From Psococerastis gibbosa (taxonomy: Eukaryota; Arthropoda; Insecta; Psocodea; Psocidae), in NCBI GenBank assembly GCA_963971405.1, contig OZ020489.1:6386001-6450000 (forward strand): 64,000 nucleotides of DNA. The letters are read 5' to 3'. Of the stretch, positions 39,101 to 50,100 are shown piece after piece; position 1 is the stretch's first letter; each line of letters opens with the position of its first letter. Made by a program: the position numbers and the translations under genes. Below the pieces are notes generated by a model. The model was not told where the DNA came from. It did not search any database and worked only from the letters and a program-made list of their open reading frames with translations.

Positions 39101-40748
39101 GACGGAGAGTGGCGTGTAAGAAACAACGCCGAAATAGACGCAATACTCATCGGAGAAGACATAGTCCGGTTTATAAAGGCGGAACGTTTAAGATGGCTGG
39201 GTCACGTCGTAAGAATGTCAGACGACCGCATGCCGAAAAATATGTACAAAGCAAGCATGACAGAAAGACGACTGGCCCGACGACCTCGAAAACGCTGGAA
39301 GGATGAGTTGGAAACTGACCTACGCGAGTTGGGAGTCCCTAGATGGTGGAGCGTTGTACAAAACCGAGATGACTGGAGGAGTGTTGTCGAGCAGGTCAAA
39401 GCTCATCAAGGGCTGTACAGCCGGAAGAAGAAGAAAGACCTGTATTTTAAAATCGGCTTAGGCCTGGTACCCATTTCTACGATTTGCCATGGGAACAAAT
39501 GAGTTGGTGCAACAACAGTCAATTCCTGCACGCACTTCCCATGATTTTTGATGCGTGTTCTGGGTGTGTTGAGGGAGAAACCGTGCCTCGGTCAGCTTCA
39601 CAACAGTCTCAGAAATCCTCTGTAGTTGTGGTTTTCCAACTGCCCATTTGCTACAAAGACAAATTACTCAGCGAGTCACCAGCGTTTGAATCGTCTGTAT
39701 GTATTGTATTTTTGTTGTGGAAGGAAATAAACACATTTATTCTTATTATTATTATTACTCTTTGGCGCTACGGCCCGTAAAGGGCCTTGGCCTGCTCGGT
39801 CACATCACGCCAGCCTGCGCGGTCCTGCGCTCTCCTTCGTCAGTCATTGACGCCAAGGGTCGCCAGATCCACCTCGACGTCGCATCCGTGGTTGTCCCAC
39901 TCATCGTCTCCCTTGGGGCACCTTGTGTAAGGCTGCTCTTGTAGCCCTACTTTCTGGCATTCGTTCCACGAGCCCTAGCCACCTGATGCGGGCTGTCTTG
40001 ATTTCGGCTACTATGGGAGGTTCTCTGTATAGAGCTGGTCATTTCTACTGATACGCCACTCTCTCTCTCTCTCTTATTATTACTAGCTTATATTATTTGC
40101 CCATTTCATCCTCCCCGAATTCTTCTTCCACTCCGAACGCAATCATTATTGTTATTGTTTTCCAGAAAAAATTATGACAGTGATGCGACGGGACGGCGCA
40201 GTTCAAGGTCTGCTGTATCTGACTCTGCTCACCATGTCGGCCCACGTGACCCGAGAACTCGGCATGGCGCCGGGCGGTGAGTTTAGGCGCGCGTACCGCG
40301 AGGCGCTCAAACTACCCAGCTGTCATCTGTTGTTGGGCGACCGAGCTATTAGTGTCACAGTTGCCCGCTCGCTCGCAGCACTCTCCTGGTGGCAATGCCT
40401 CAAACTGTTTTGGAATTTAATTCTCAAGAAAGAGCCAATCAAGTAAGTTTAAGAGGCAAGGGCTTACCTTTATAAATTTTGCTTTGTGACGAGATGTGCA
40501 GGAAGTTGGCCTTGGGGCCGATGAGTGGCGTGGTCTGGCGAAGGACAGGATCCGTTGGCGTGGTGTTGTGAATGCGGCCAAAAGTCCCCCAGTGCTGACA
40601 GCGCCAACTTAAGTCAAGACGAGAGCCGTGACATGTCTTAGTCCCAAGAGCTTCTAAGCTGGGGGGCCAGGTCAAGTTAGCCCTAATACTTTATTTATAT
40701 ATACTGAATACTACAATATATGATAGGATGGAAAGCTTATGTTTGAAT

Positions 40749-40806
<58 letters not shown>

Positions 40807-42339
40807 AAAACCGAGATCCGTGTATTACAAAGATACAACGATAACTAGGGTAACTTGATACCCAAATATACTACGAAAAACTACGAATGGTTTGCTGCTG
40901 TCTATTTTCGAGTGTTCTTCTTCTTCACAGGTACAGCTTCCTTAAGGAAGCAAGGCGCGAGGCTTCGTGAATCTTTTTTATTTTTTACACTCTGAACCAA
41001 TTAACAAGGAAGGTGCGATCTAATAGGTTTTCTTTACATTAAATACAGCACCTATATGTGAGTTTAGTCGAGTTACCGCCAGACGGACATTTCCTAAAAA
41101 TCGTGAAAATCCGTTGAAATCTCGAAATCGAAAATTTTCGACCCACAAAGCTTTCCTTGTACTAACTTATAAAGTAGATTAGGTCAATAGTGGTAAGCTA
41201 AAACTGACGCATAGTAGACAAAGGTCAGCCTAAAAATGTAAAACAGCATTGCAGCATGGCCGCAGGTATCCATGAAATTCCTTACTTAACTTATGTATTC
41301 TTCCCATTAAATTTTTATTATTTGGCTGTGTTGTAGAAAAGAGGATGTGGAGCGCTGTAAGCAGAAGGATTTCTTAGAGGCAATGCTCTTGGAATTAGCC
41401 GGAGAATTTCCCAGTTTGACGCAGACATTAGTCCACGAGAGAGACAAGTACCTCACATTCAGTCTGCAGAATGCTGCTACAGCATCTGGTCTGCTGTCAG
41501 ACAGTCAGCAGCCTATAAGGTAAGCAGTAGAGGTGGTGAGCGGGTGACGCTGCAGTCAGAAAGACTTCCTAGAGGGGCAGTGGGCAGATATTAATTTGAT
41601 AAGGCTAGGATTAGGCTATGCAGAAATTAAGTATTGGCGATCCTTTTCTACATTTCTACCTTTTGAGGCATCAATCACTATTCTCATTCTCAATACCATT
41701 CATACCCTGTATCTAACTGCACACTGCAACAGCTACGCTCTAGCCTACATAGTGTACAGAAGCAGAAATCGTGCGCATAGCGTGAGTATGGTCAAGATGG
41801 GCCACATTCCCGGGGTTCAGGAACATTTCGAGACTGCTTCCAACAAAGTTGGCTGATAGTCCCACTTTCCTCTCTATCGTCCCGGGTCTTTAATCTCGGG
41901 TAAATTTCCATATTCTTGTACTATTTCTGTGATTAATTTTTGCAGGGTTGCAGGCGTGGTCGGGATGGGCCACGTTCCCGGGGTTAAGGAACATTTCGTG
42001 ACTGCTTCCAACAAAGTTGGCTGAAAGCTTTTGTCCCGCTTCCCTGTCTATCGTCCCGGGTCTTTAATCTCGGGCAAATTACCATATTTTTATACTATTT
42101 CTGTGATTAATTTTTGCAGGGTTGTAGGCGTGGTCGGGATGGGCCACGTTCCCGGGATCAAGAAACATTTCGGGACTGTCACAGACGAGGAAGCCCGGCA
42201 GCTTATGATTGTCCCGCCTCCTAGCCTATCGTCCCGGATATTCAAGTTGACCATTCGAGGCGTCATCATAGGCGGTATTGCCTATGGTGCCTATAAAGTT
42301 CTGCCCTACGAAAGAATCATCCAGTTTGCCCGGCGCTGA
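28330..42339 (+). CDS. TRABD: TraB-domain-containing protein (TRABD), 6 exons
   Basis: Exons: 28330-28510, 34626-34739, 38038-38295, 40166-40442, 41337-41519, 42120-42339. All introns are GT-AG and the sum is 1233 nt (410 residues) with phases closing. The N-terminus (1-98) is acidic, Ser/Thr-rich and has a repeated [12 protein letters not shown] stretch; only the part from about residue 115 is conserved. The TraB/PrgY-like domain shows VVGTAHFS (about 130-137), [24 protein letters not shown] and [20 protein letters not shown] (exon 4), [14 protein letters not shown] (exon 5) and [13 protein letters not shown] (about 339-351, exon 6). A hydrophobic segment (about 375-400) near the C-terminus may be a membrane anchor. 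Animal TRABD proteins are poorly characterised; a related TraB protein acts at mitochondria, so the function here is unassigned. The ATG has a CAAAATGG context; an upstream TTTTAG at 28291-28296 may be the acceptor after an untranslated exon. A defensin gene lies antisense in intron 1. Confidence 0.94.
29262..31059 (-). CDS. Insect-type defensin, two coding exons, nested in TRABD intron 1
   Basis: This is a secreted antimicrobial peptide precursor of 90 residues. Exon 1 (30948-31059) encodes a signal peptide (residues 1-18, [18 protein letters not shown]) and part of the propeptide. Exon 2 (29262-29422) encodes the propeptide end (HGARLAR) and a 45-residue mature peptide starting ATCDLLS and ending GVCHCRK. 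The donor is CAAG|GTAAGC and the acceptor ATTGCAG|AT, phase 1. Six cysteines (48, 65, 69, 81, 86, 88) follow C-X16-C-X3-C-X11-C-X4-C-X-C, the CS-alpha-beta defensin pattern; the third loop (X11) is two residues longer than the common X9. [10 protein letters not shown] and GGRC are family hallmarks, most like hemipteran and coleopteran defensins. Defensins of this kind disrupt Gram-positive bacterial membranes and are induced through Toll/Imd. An untranslated first exon and a TATA promoter lie upstream. Confidence 0.93.
29563..29782 (-). mobile_element. tRNA-derived SINE, copy 3
   Basis: This is an inverted full-length copy with an AATAAATAAATAA tail at the left and the tRNA-like head at the right (CCACTACTCTATATGTCC). 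It lies in the defensin intron, in the same orientation as the defensin gene. Confidence 0.85.
29870..30152 (+). mobile_element. LINE 3' end fragment and TA microsatellite
   Basis: This is a second copy of the fragment at 900-1245 (ELRAARNA-like frame, then AGAGAAAGCTTTCTAC). It ends in a (TA)n tract at about 30125-30152. It lies in the defensin intron. Confidence 0.7.
30330..30495. repeat. Foldback in the defensin intron
   Basis: The left arm (30332 to about 30400, with GGGGGCACCGCCCTACTCCA) and right arm (about 30425-30494, with GGAGTAGGGCGGCACCCCCG) are near-perfect inverted copies that meet around AAGAATTCT. Confidence 0.8.
30535..30930. mobile_element. Foldback MITE family D, copy 2
   Basis: Its outermost arms are CCCATTCCATTGACCGGCTA (30545) and its inverse ending at 30922. 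Inside are the family D arms (TTTCCACCGACCTCGCA) and the core seen at 20040-20435. It ends 26 bp before the defensin exon 1 donor. Confidence 0.8.
31060..31088 (-). other. Defensin 5' UTR, second exon part
   Basis: A TGTTTGTTTAAG acceptor (AG at 31089-31090 on the minus strand) precedes the ATG by 29 nt. Joined to the leader exon at 31779 onward, it gives a conventional short 5' UTR. The boundary is inferred from splice-site form only. Confidence 0.5.
31779..31949 (-). promoter_or_regulatory. Defensin promoter: leader exon, TATA box and two kappaB-like sites
   Basis: On the minus strand a TATAAAA (31829-31835) stands about 50 bp before a good donor (CACCG|GTAAGTAA, exon end 31779). Transcription would therefore start near 31800-31806 and give a leader exon of about 25 nt. 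Upstream are two NF-kappaB/Rel-like sites: GGGGAAGTCCC (31912-31922) and GGGAGTCCCC (31940-31949), roughly 80-115 bp from the TATA box, a usual arrangement for insect immune genes. Motif matches are exact; function is inferred. Confidence 0.75.
31980..32075 (+). repeat. Second tRNA-like sequence
   Basis: CAGTGGGTAAAGAACTGTAC and GGAGTTCGAGACTCGAC resemble A and B boxes of a tRNA-derived SINE that differs from the main family. It is short and without a tail. A comparable antisense element is near 43615-43680. Confidence 0.35.
32360..32530 (-). repeat. Repeat family A, inverted copy
   Basis: GAGCAAGTCTCAAATC, GTGGGTTTCCCTCTGTAGAT and GTGGGTTTCTTTGACA follow the order seen inverted at 49690-49835 and, in the same orientation as here, at 25345-25480. 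Confidence 0.7.
32625..32750 (-). promoter_or_regulatory. Duplicated copy of the defensin upstream region
   Basis: This stretch repeats 31890-32010 (shared words CGTTTATCTGAGA, TGTGGACTCCT, GGGAGTCCCC) and carries GGGGAAATCCC (32649-32659), a canonical kappaB site, plus a second GGGAGTCCCC (32678-32687). No TATA box follows; a family A repeat (about 32360-32530) sits where the core promoter would be. It is either a distal enhancer or the remnant of a second defensin gene. Confidence 0.65.
33194..33500 (+). mobile_element. hAT-like MITE remnant
   Basis: CAGTGGTTCCCAAACTTTTT at the left end is the typical hAT terminus. No clean right terminus is visible before the SINE fragment at about 33500, so it is truncated or interrupted. 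Confidence 0.4.
33497..33655 (-). mobile_element. tRNA-derived SINE, copy 4 (partial)
   Basis: Inverted; the body (GCCCTCTCTACACTCAACTA) and head (CCACCTTTCAGGTGAAAATC) are present, but the AT-rich tail is missing. From 33655 to 34600 I see no recognisable element. Confidence 0.75.
35125..36290 (+). mobile_element. LINE with reverse transcriptase, in TRABD intron 2
   Basis: A 184-codon open frame holds the palm of a non-LTR reverse transcriptase: [40 protein letters not shown] and [10 protein letters not shown] (the catalytic ADD). After 35693 the frame breaks many times, but the sequence continues to the end of the ORF ([10 protein letters not shown]-like frame near 36270). The FPDIKKAFD block retains D, and PQGS is present, but the copy is dead. 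A 3' part of the same family lies inverted at about 53890-54830. Confidence 0.85.
36587..37135 (+). mobile_element. Repeat family E, copy 1 (TIR element with poly-G and CAGA tracts)
   Basis: The ends are inverted (CTTTCCAATTTAT at 36587 and ATAAATTGGAAAG at 37135). Inside are a run of about 20 G at 36671 and a CAGA tract at about 36990-37012 after CGAATTTCATCAAAATCGAC. The length is about 550 bp, against about 855 bp for the other two copies. It is non-coding. Confidence 0.8.
37578..37836. mobile_element. Foldback with an internal 68-bp tandem duplication
   Basis: The terminal arms are ACAAAGGGTTAGTTGG and CCAACTAACCCTTTGT. The left half contains two successive copies of a unit (AGATTGCCTGTTGTATTAGT ... 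CATAGAACAATT) with a period of about 68 bp. The right half carries one inverted copy of the GGCAGG...CTCACAGTC portion. Confidence 0.75.
38370..38645 (+). repeat. Repeat family B, copy 2
   Basis: This has the same order as 10400-10640: ACCAAGTTCAATCCAGCGGA, AACTTGGTCGTGTGCACAG, GGTCACCTCCGAACTAATCG, then CACTACTACTACTA. It lies in TRABD intron 3. The 81-codon frame here is shared with 10404 and 44834 because it is the repeat. Confidence 0.75.
38820..38972. repeat. Inverted repeat around ACTTGATACACAAT
   Basis: ACTTGATACACAATATCACA at about 38823 is mirrored by ACATTGTGTATCAAGTAG near 38949-38966. It is a short AT-rich foldback in TRABD intron 3. Confidence 0.55.
39040..39440 (+). mobile_element. 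LINE C-terminal fragment in TRABD intron 3
   Basis: The fragment reads (with a frame change) as a reverse transcriptase C-terminus: [20 protein letters not shown], then [18 protein letters not shown] and [18 protein letters not shown]. It is truncated at its 5' end. From 39440 to 40165 I see nothing else that I recognise. Confidence 0.8.
40749..40804 (+). repeat. (GA)n microsatellite in TRABD intron 4
   Basis: About 28 uninterrupted GA units lie in TRABD intron 4. A partial family E fragment follows at about 41075-41170 (AATCCGTTGAAATCTCG). Confidence 0.95.
41772..42119 (+). pseudogene. Two tandem copies of TRABD exon 6 upstream of the real one
   Basis: The real exon starts at 42120; exon-like copies start at 41946 (copy b) and about 41772 (copy a), giving a period of 174 bp (58 codons). 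Copy b keeps the full acceptor (TTTTTGCAG) and reads in frame for 26 codons ([14 protein letters not shown]...) before a TGA at 42022-42024. Copy a has lost its acceptor but ends in the same ASNKVG-stop. Both share CTGCTTCCAACAAAGTTGGC in place of the real exon's sequence, so one derives from the other. Use of copy b would truncate the protein before the hydrophobic C-terminal segment. Confidence 0.92.
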
Positions 42340-42718
42340 AGGTAGGATGCTAACATTTTTTTCTTTGCATGGTTTGATGGCTGCTTTGATCTGAATGGAT
42401 AAATATACGGTATATACATACAATATACATTGCCAAACGCGTGTAAGTGCTTCATAATGTCAACCCACACCGGCTACAAATGACATTGGACAAGCTGAGG
42501 CATGCTTACCATTAACGAAATTGAGTTCGTGTACCAGATAGCTTAGGGTATTTATTCATTATATTATATTTTATATATATTACTTGTATTCATTATTTTT
42601 CAATTACTTAATTATTATTATTCTTACCATTTATTGTTACAGATTTACATATGTAGGCCTATAAAGAGACTTCCTGGGTCAGTCATCAAGGTCTGCTCCT
42701 GCTTTTCTGTCGACAATA
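42340..42718. other. TRABD downstream flank
   Basis: This should hold the TRABD 3' UTR. I see no canonical AATAAA in the first 250 bp. A copy of repeat H occupies about 42455-42545 (ACATTGGACAAGCTGAGGCA). Confidence 0.4.
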
Positions 42719-42726
42719 GTCTATAA

Positions 42727-42951
42727 CAGAGGTTCTCAAACTTTTTTCGTCGCGGACTCCTAAATGATATAAAATTGCATCGCGACCCACTAAATTTTAC
42801 ATATATGATTAATTCTTTATATATGACTTAAATTGAAAAAAGAAACTTGTTATTCAATTCAATTCTATGTAGTGTATAACTGGCAGACGAGACCACGCCG
42901 CGACCCGACCCACTTGGAAATTTTTCGCGACCCACACTTTGAGAACCCCTG
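42727..42951 (+). mobile_element. hAT-type MITE with 8-bp target-site duplication
   Basis: The element is 225 bp. Its termini are CAGAGGTTCTCAAACTTTTT and the inverse CACTTTGAGAACCCCTG. It is flanked by exact direct repeats GTCTATAA at 42719-42726 and 42952-42959, the 8-bp duplication diagnostic of hAT transposition. No transposase is present. Confidence 0.93.
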
Positions 42952-42959
42952 GTCTATAA

Positions 42960-44616
42960 AAAAAGAACTGAAAAGTGAACGGTAATTAAATCAATATTCA
43001 TTAATTTTTCAAGTGTATTGATTAATTAATTTAAAAATAATAATTCATAAATACACAATTTGTCCTGTTTATATTCCTAATTTGTTTCCTAGTTTATTGT
43101 TTAGTAGATCTACATATATTAGGCCCGGTGCACACTGGCAGATTTCACCTGCAGATCACTAAGGCGGATTTTAGCCTAAGTGTACCACCTCCCAGCAGAT
43201 CTGCTTCGTCGAATCTGCCTTTGTGCTCTGGGGGCCTTAGTGGTATCATTCGTGCGGCCGCGTCTTGCTACTACTCAATAGCCGCCCTCACATTCCTGCC
43301 AAGTGTATACGAACCGATATAATCATAATAATAACAGGTGAACCTAAGGTGAAACCATGGGTAGACATACTTAAAAATATATTTTATTATTACCATAACA
43401 TTCTATATACAAGCAATAGTCGACATTGAACAGTTGTCACAGGAGAAAGATCACTTGAACGAAAATTGGCAATTTGTTAAGAATATTTAGAACTCTTCTT
43501 TGAGCATTTAAGTTTCTTTGCGCATAAAAATGAACAATTTACACGATTTTATTAAGAAAAACTTAAATTAACGTGGGAATTACTCGTAGATGATGGGATA
43601 TTGTATCGAGATGGTATCGAGTGTCGAGTTTCGAACCTTGGTCTCCCGCTTCATAGTCCAATTATCTATCAACAGGACTATTCTGAAACAGGGGAAGGCT
43701 ACACCTAGGCGATAAACCTTAAAAGTGAGACGGCAGGTGCCTATTTCATTACTAAACCATAACTTGAGAAGGTAATGCATTCAGATTGTGTCAACAAACA
43801 GCGGTCGAAAATACAATGGGCACCGCGTCGTTTATAGGTATGTCCTCAGTCGCAGAATTCTCGGGGACACATGTATATCGCTTTGTTTATATTCTGATTT
43901 GCTGTTATTGTTGTCCCAATTTTGTAATGTTGTTTGTCTCTCTATTTAAAAAAACTTCAACTGTACGGCGTACAAGGACCTGAAGAGGCTGGCCGAAGCT
44001 AGAACAGATTGAAAGATACGGAGCATGTTGCTGCTAACCAATCGCTAGTGGTTGTTTACCAGGAGAAGAAGCTGTCTTGCAACGGCCTTCGATGGCATAG
44101 CGGTAGCTTGTTCGTACTTGTGCGAGTCTCTACCCATCATGCTATCGGCGACCTCTCGTAACTCAACACAGGTATTACCTACAGAGGCGACTGAAGAGGT
44201 TATTCGAATACATTCACTGAATTATTTGTATGTGAATAATTTTTTTTTTAAAGAAAAAAAAACTTAGAGTGGTTCTCATCATAGATTGGAAAGTCTCGGC
44301 TAGGTATTCTGCACTGCTCCGCCATGCATTGGTGGATGGCGATGCCGTCAAGTATTCCTTCCCCACACTTGTCAAGCAAGAACGGATCCAGCGGAAAATT
44401 TATGTGGGGGGGGGGGGGGTCACAAGTTGTATGTAAGTTTAAAAGGTAATTTTGATGTTGCAAATTTTGAGTTTTATTCATATTTTTAAAAAAAAAATTA
44501 CGATAATGAATTTACTTATTTAGGGGGGGATCCTGACCCCCCATGGAGCCGCCATTGTTGTCAAGCTAGGGTGGAACCAAGGAAGTCCCTAAAGCTATAA
44601 TTTTAGAACAAATTAT
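42960..44616. other. TRABD - elongase A convergent intergenic region
   Basis: This region holds a tRNA-like antisense stretch (about 43615-43680, GAGTTTCGAACC), a LINE tail (about 43980-44045, CATGTTGCTGCTAACCAATC), the dispersed repeat shared with 16240-16395 (about 44095-44230) and a poly-G run at 44405-44420. AATAAA on the minus strand at 44473-44478 lies about 140 bp past the elongase A stop and could be its poly(A) signal. No gene is seen. Confidence 0.5.
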
Positions 44617-47160
44617 TTAGCTCAGTTTTTGTGTAGATTTCGTATAGTTCTGAAGGTAGAATTTGAAGAAGAGAACAAAAAACAGAGCAACGGTGTATAG
44701 CGTGTAAAAGCCCATGACTTGTGACATGGCGCAGTCGAAGCACCAAACCAATAACACGTAGCCCATGGTTATTAGGAATTGGACCTGAAAATAATAGAGT
44801 ACAGAAGTTAGTGTTGCATACCGCCATACCAAGTTGAATCCAGTGGACCAGAGCAGGTTCAAAGCTGTAGATAACTTGGTCGTGTGCACAGTGCCGGTAG
44901 GGAAACATGGTAGGACTTGTCCTGGTCACCTCCGAACTAATCGTGTAACTTCACTGTGTTTCCCAAGTGGTTCGGAATCCACTATAATCAGGAGGTCCAC
45001 TGTGCTATGGGCTAGCATAGGACAGTCAAGTCGGGGTCGTTCTATGGGCCCAAATATGAGGCCGACGAACACTACTACTACTAGTGTTGCATATAATGGG
45101 AAACGTGCACGGTTGCATAACTTGATAGTTGAAGGAAGTGTCATAGTTTTTACGATATAAAAGCAGAGAAATAGTGACTTGCTTGTTTTCCAACGTCTGC
45201 TTTCAGCATTTCTGATTTAAGCAACCCTGTCAGCCAGATGGGGGAGTGAGTCTATTTATTAATCTCTCTTTTCAATTCCATTCCTGTTATTTATAATATA
45301 AATTTTTTAAAAAGTTAACCTTATTAACTTGAGGCACCCTAAGGACAGGCTCCTTCACCTCGGGGAGAAGGGGCGTTGACTGATATAGTGACATGGTGGA
45401 CCTCCTAATTATTGTGGATTCCGCACCACTTGGGGATCATAATAAAGTCACACGATTAATTTGGAGGTGACCAGTGACAACTGACTGGTATAGTCTCAGC
45501 GCGCTATCATGTCCCACGTTGTTCCCCTGCCAACGCTGTGCACATTACCAAGCTTGCTGCAGCTTGGAAAAGGCTCTGTTGTTTAGTATTTGACTTGATA
45601 TGGTCGCTGGCGTTTCTGTTGAATTGTAAATAAATAAATAAATATCGACTTTTTTTGTTCTATTACTAAGCCAACCTAGCGGAGTTAGTGCTATAAGCCC
45701 TCTCTTACACTCAACTAGGAAAGCCCGGGACCGTCTGCTTTACATGCCCTCCGAAGCATGGCCAGAAAATATAGCAAGTGCGGGACTCGAAGCAACAACC
45801 TTTCGGGTGAAAGTTGGAGTCCGTTCCACTACTCTACATATCATGATATCATTGTAATCATGATCCGGAAGCAAGTTGTCCGTTGTGATTTATGAGCCTC
45901 CTCCATTCCTTTCTGTCCCTCCACTGCATGATTATTCAGGGCATAAATGAAATCGTCTCCTTTTTAACCTTGTAATATTTTAAAATATTATTCAGGACTT
46001 TTGCATTCCCAAAAATTTGCGCGATTACTTAACTTGAAATTTGTAGCATATGCAATGTTCTACAAGCCATACTTACTTTATGCATTAGAAAAATGTAACA
46101 CTCACCAACTGCATTGCAGTCAAGTACTTCTTCCACCAGATATATTTGGCGTATTTAGGACCCAACGCTGATATAAAATAGTAGGTGTACATTATCAAAT
46201 GAACTGTGGTGTTGAGGTATTGCAATACTGCAAACACTGGGTCTAAAAAAATCATATTATAATAGAATAATTAAAATATAGCGATTATTACTGCAAGGGA
46301 ACCAGGCACCAAGATATACAATTCGAAGATTGCATCACTTCCTAAGTACTTTACAGGGTCCTAGAAAACAATTAATATTTCCTCTTACACGAATCTGACC
46401 TCGAAATCCAACATTTTAATACGTTTTAAAAGTTAGAGTAAATGACAGCAAAAAAAAGAACCGGTCAGAGTTTACTCGAACATGCTTTCCAATTTATCAA
46501 AATTAGTAGATAGAGAAAATGAGTAATTTCATGGTAAATAATTTTCCTATGGTTAAATTTCCGATATCTCGGGGGGGGGGGGGGGGGGTGGGGTTTGTCA
46601 ACCTGACGTCACTGGAGTTGAGGTAAATTCTAGATAGGTCAGACCAACACATTACCACACAGCAATACTGGCAGGGCACGCAATGCATTTGAGCGTGAAT
46701 TTTCTATCATTTTTTCAAAAAAACATTTTTTTTTACAAAACCAAATACTTTTCTGGGAAAGCAACCTGACCGGTTTCGTTACTCAATTTAACACCTAAAA
46801 CATGCCTGAAGGTAGAAATCATCGATAGGAAGGTTTCGCAGAAAAATTATTTTTTAGTCATTTTTCATTAAAATTTACATATTTTTATTTTTTTTACCCC
46901 CAGAAGCAACCTATCAAGGGGCAAGCGACCCCACGCATTTCGTTAATATTAATAACGACTACAATATATGTGAATTTAAAAGAAATCGTTGGAGCCGTTT
47001 TTGAGAAATAATTTTTTTATACGTTTTTTTTTGGAGTTTTTTGAGAATAAAACCCCCCCAAATTAAGTTAGCCCCCCCCCCCAAAAAATGGTTCCGAGGT
47101 GTGAACCTACATGCCGAATTTCATCAGGATCGACCTAGTAGTTTGCCCGGAAATCGACGC

Positions 47161-47193
<33 letters not shown>

Positions 47194-50100
47194 ACGACAG
47201 ACAGACAGACAGACATTTCGTAAAAACCACTTTTTTGGGTTCTTGAGACCTCAAAATGTGTAAATCCGTTGAAATCTCGGAATCGAAAATTTCGACTGTC
47301 ACAAAGCTTTCCTTATACTACGTATAAATTGGAAAGCAATATACTGTTAAGGGATTGAAATTTTCGAACTGCGCCAATTCCAATGTCCTTGGTTGGTAAT
47401 ATAGACTGTAGACAGGGAATTCTGGTGTGTCCAAAGATTTGGGTGTATTCGACTACTCTCCGATTTAAAATGTTTTGGCAATTACAAGGGCCACGACGCA
47501 GGTCCCCTTCACAGGCTGCACTTAGTGTGGCCCTTCTGATTTCTCAGTTATTGTAATATGTTTTTTAATAATAAATACTCATACTCATACATTAGCTTAC
47601 CTTCTATGTATTTGTTGAACGCCCAAGTTGCGGCAACCATACTGGCATGGTGATAGACATGCAGAAAAGTGATCTGCCTCTGTTTCTTCCTTAGTACAAT
47701 GAATACCGTGTCCAATAGGTCCACAGCCTTCGCCATGAAGTACAGCCAAGTAACGTACGTGACATCCGGATGGAACTTCATGGGCGAACCTTGTGGACGG
47801 CATGGAGTTCTATAAGTAGTCAGCACAGCTTCTGATCTCAGGGGCTAAATAATGATAATTAATTAAATAAGAAACCTGTCAATAATCTTCTTCTTCTTTA
47901 GTTTCAATCTAACGATTGGTTTGCAGCAAATCTTTCCACCTCCTCCACTCCTCCCTGTCTTGGGCCGTTCTCATTAGTTCCAAGTAGGTTCCGAGACTAG
48001 AATATTAGCTATTAAATATTAACTCATTGCGAAAGTATTATGGGATGTTTTACCCTGTTATTGGATATTCTGCAAGTTTCTACACACGAGTAAACATAAC
48101 TTACACTTATATCTGATAGAACCTTGTTTTGTTTTTGTTCTCCAGCGCCAGCTTTCAGCATTTCTACTTTAAGCAGCCCTTTCAGCCTGGCGTGGGGAGT
48201 GAGTCTGTTTCTTAAGTCGAGGCCCCCTAGGAGCTGACTCCTGCACCTCGGGGAGAAGGGGAGTTTACTGACAGGTACCAGGGCTGATCTCCTGATTATA
48301 GACTTAGTTATCACCAAGTTTTACCAAGTTTTCTGCAGTTTGGAACAGGGTCTGGTGGGTTCAACTTGGTTTGGCCTTTGGCTCCAAATACCGTGAGAAC
48401 CAAAATTAGCAACAACCTTACCTGTATTAAAACATATCCTGCGAAGACGACTTGTATGAAGTTATACACTTGCAGTATGGATTTGAGTTCATACGGCTTC
48501 CTGTTGGCCATGGCAGTCGGGCCAATCCAAAAGATAAAAGTGAAGTAGGCTGCGAGAATGGCGAGCATGGGCCTGGCGTTGTCCATTAGCAGGTAGGGCT
48601 CCACGTCTGGAATTAATAAAAAGGCCTACAACCATACCCCGAACCAAAACAAATAACTTACCCGGGGATTTTTGTAAACCTTCTAAATACGGTATTAAAA
48701 ATAACCCGCTTCAACGCAGACGACATTCAATGGTTTTGTCATGTTAGCAGAATAGAGCCCTGAAAAAATGTTCCATCTGCGTCTACCATAATTATATATA
48801 TGTTATAAATTTTATCCAGGGAATTATAACGAATTAAAAATTAAATTAAAAATTATTTGAAAACATTCATTGCTGTTCTTGTTGCATATGCAAGGTGGAG
48901 CATAGTTTTTGCATGGCTCTGTTGCCAACAGATATTGGAGGTTAGGCGGGTATTCCACTGGTCAATTTTCCCGTCAAGAGTCTGCTACCATATTATAACT
49001 TAATTTATAATAGATATGTTAAGTATCTACATAATAGTCTCCTTAAATTAAGTTATAATATGGTAGCAGACTCTTTTTAATCACATTTGGCGGGAAAATT
49101 GACCAGTGGAATACTCGCTTTAGCAATGTAGAGACTCAGTCCGATGATACTTGGAAGTGGAACACTTAAAAAAATCGAATAAACTTGGCGTTCCGATTAT
49201 GCAAGTTTTCGAATAAACAAAATGTTCTTAATATCATCCTGTCTTGGTCTGGTAGTAGAATACATAATTATGTACATATTGTACTGTATCTATTGTATTG
49301 ACGGGGTTGCATTACAAAATAAAATACAGCACAACGCAAAGGCATAGCCCATGCACTTGAATTTACTCTTGAGTGAAAAGTAACCTTGCTGCCATCTTTA
49401 ATGCATTGGTACAATTATGAATTATAGCCTTTAAATTTTTCCATAAAAAGATGTTTATTTACTAAACTCATAGATTTTCAGAACCTTGCTTAAAATTTAT
49501 CAAAATATTAAATTGTCAATATCTCGAGGCTAAAACAAAGTTGCCCTTGGTTGCACTTGTATGACCCTCTAAAGACATAAATAATTAGATTACTCGTGAC
49601 TTCGTGGTATTTCATTTTAATAAACAAAAAATAACAAAAACTTAGAGTTTTAGAAAAACTTGTTATAACAACCCGAATTAGTAAAACCCAAATAATCGTT
49701 AAGAAATTAACTTTGTCTAAGAAACCCACTTGTGTTAGTATAAAACCCTGAGCGCTTTCGGCAAGAACTGCCATTTACAGAGGGAAACCCACTAGCACAG
49801 TTACACCTTATCTGCGATTTGAGACTTGCAAATTTTTGTTACCCTCTAAAGAGCAAATCAGAGTACCCCCGCACTATGCGTCTTTAGTACAAAGTCGATT
49901 TTCACAGAAAATATCGAACGTAAAGCCGTCAGAAATATCCTTTAAATAAGCAGAAATGCTCCATCACTAACACTAATTGTTCACAATTAATAAATTCCTT
50001 CTTCGGGACTACCACACCAATCGTTTTTTGTACAAATCCAATTCAATAATTGTGCCTATAATGGCCAATCTGTGTTGAAAAGAGATAATTTTAAAAAAAA

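Noticed and set aside
41596-41856. Separate small gene before TRABD exon 6
   Set aside because: Its C-terminal third is a decayed exon 6 copy, and the rest is intron without motifs.
47041-47223. Open frame rich in DRQT repeats
   Set aside because: It is a translation of the CAGA tract in family E; the same applies at 36938 and 51769.
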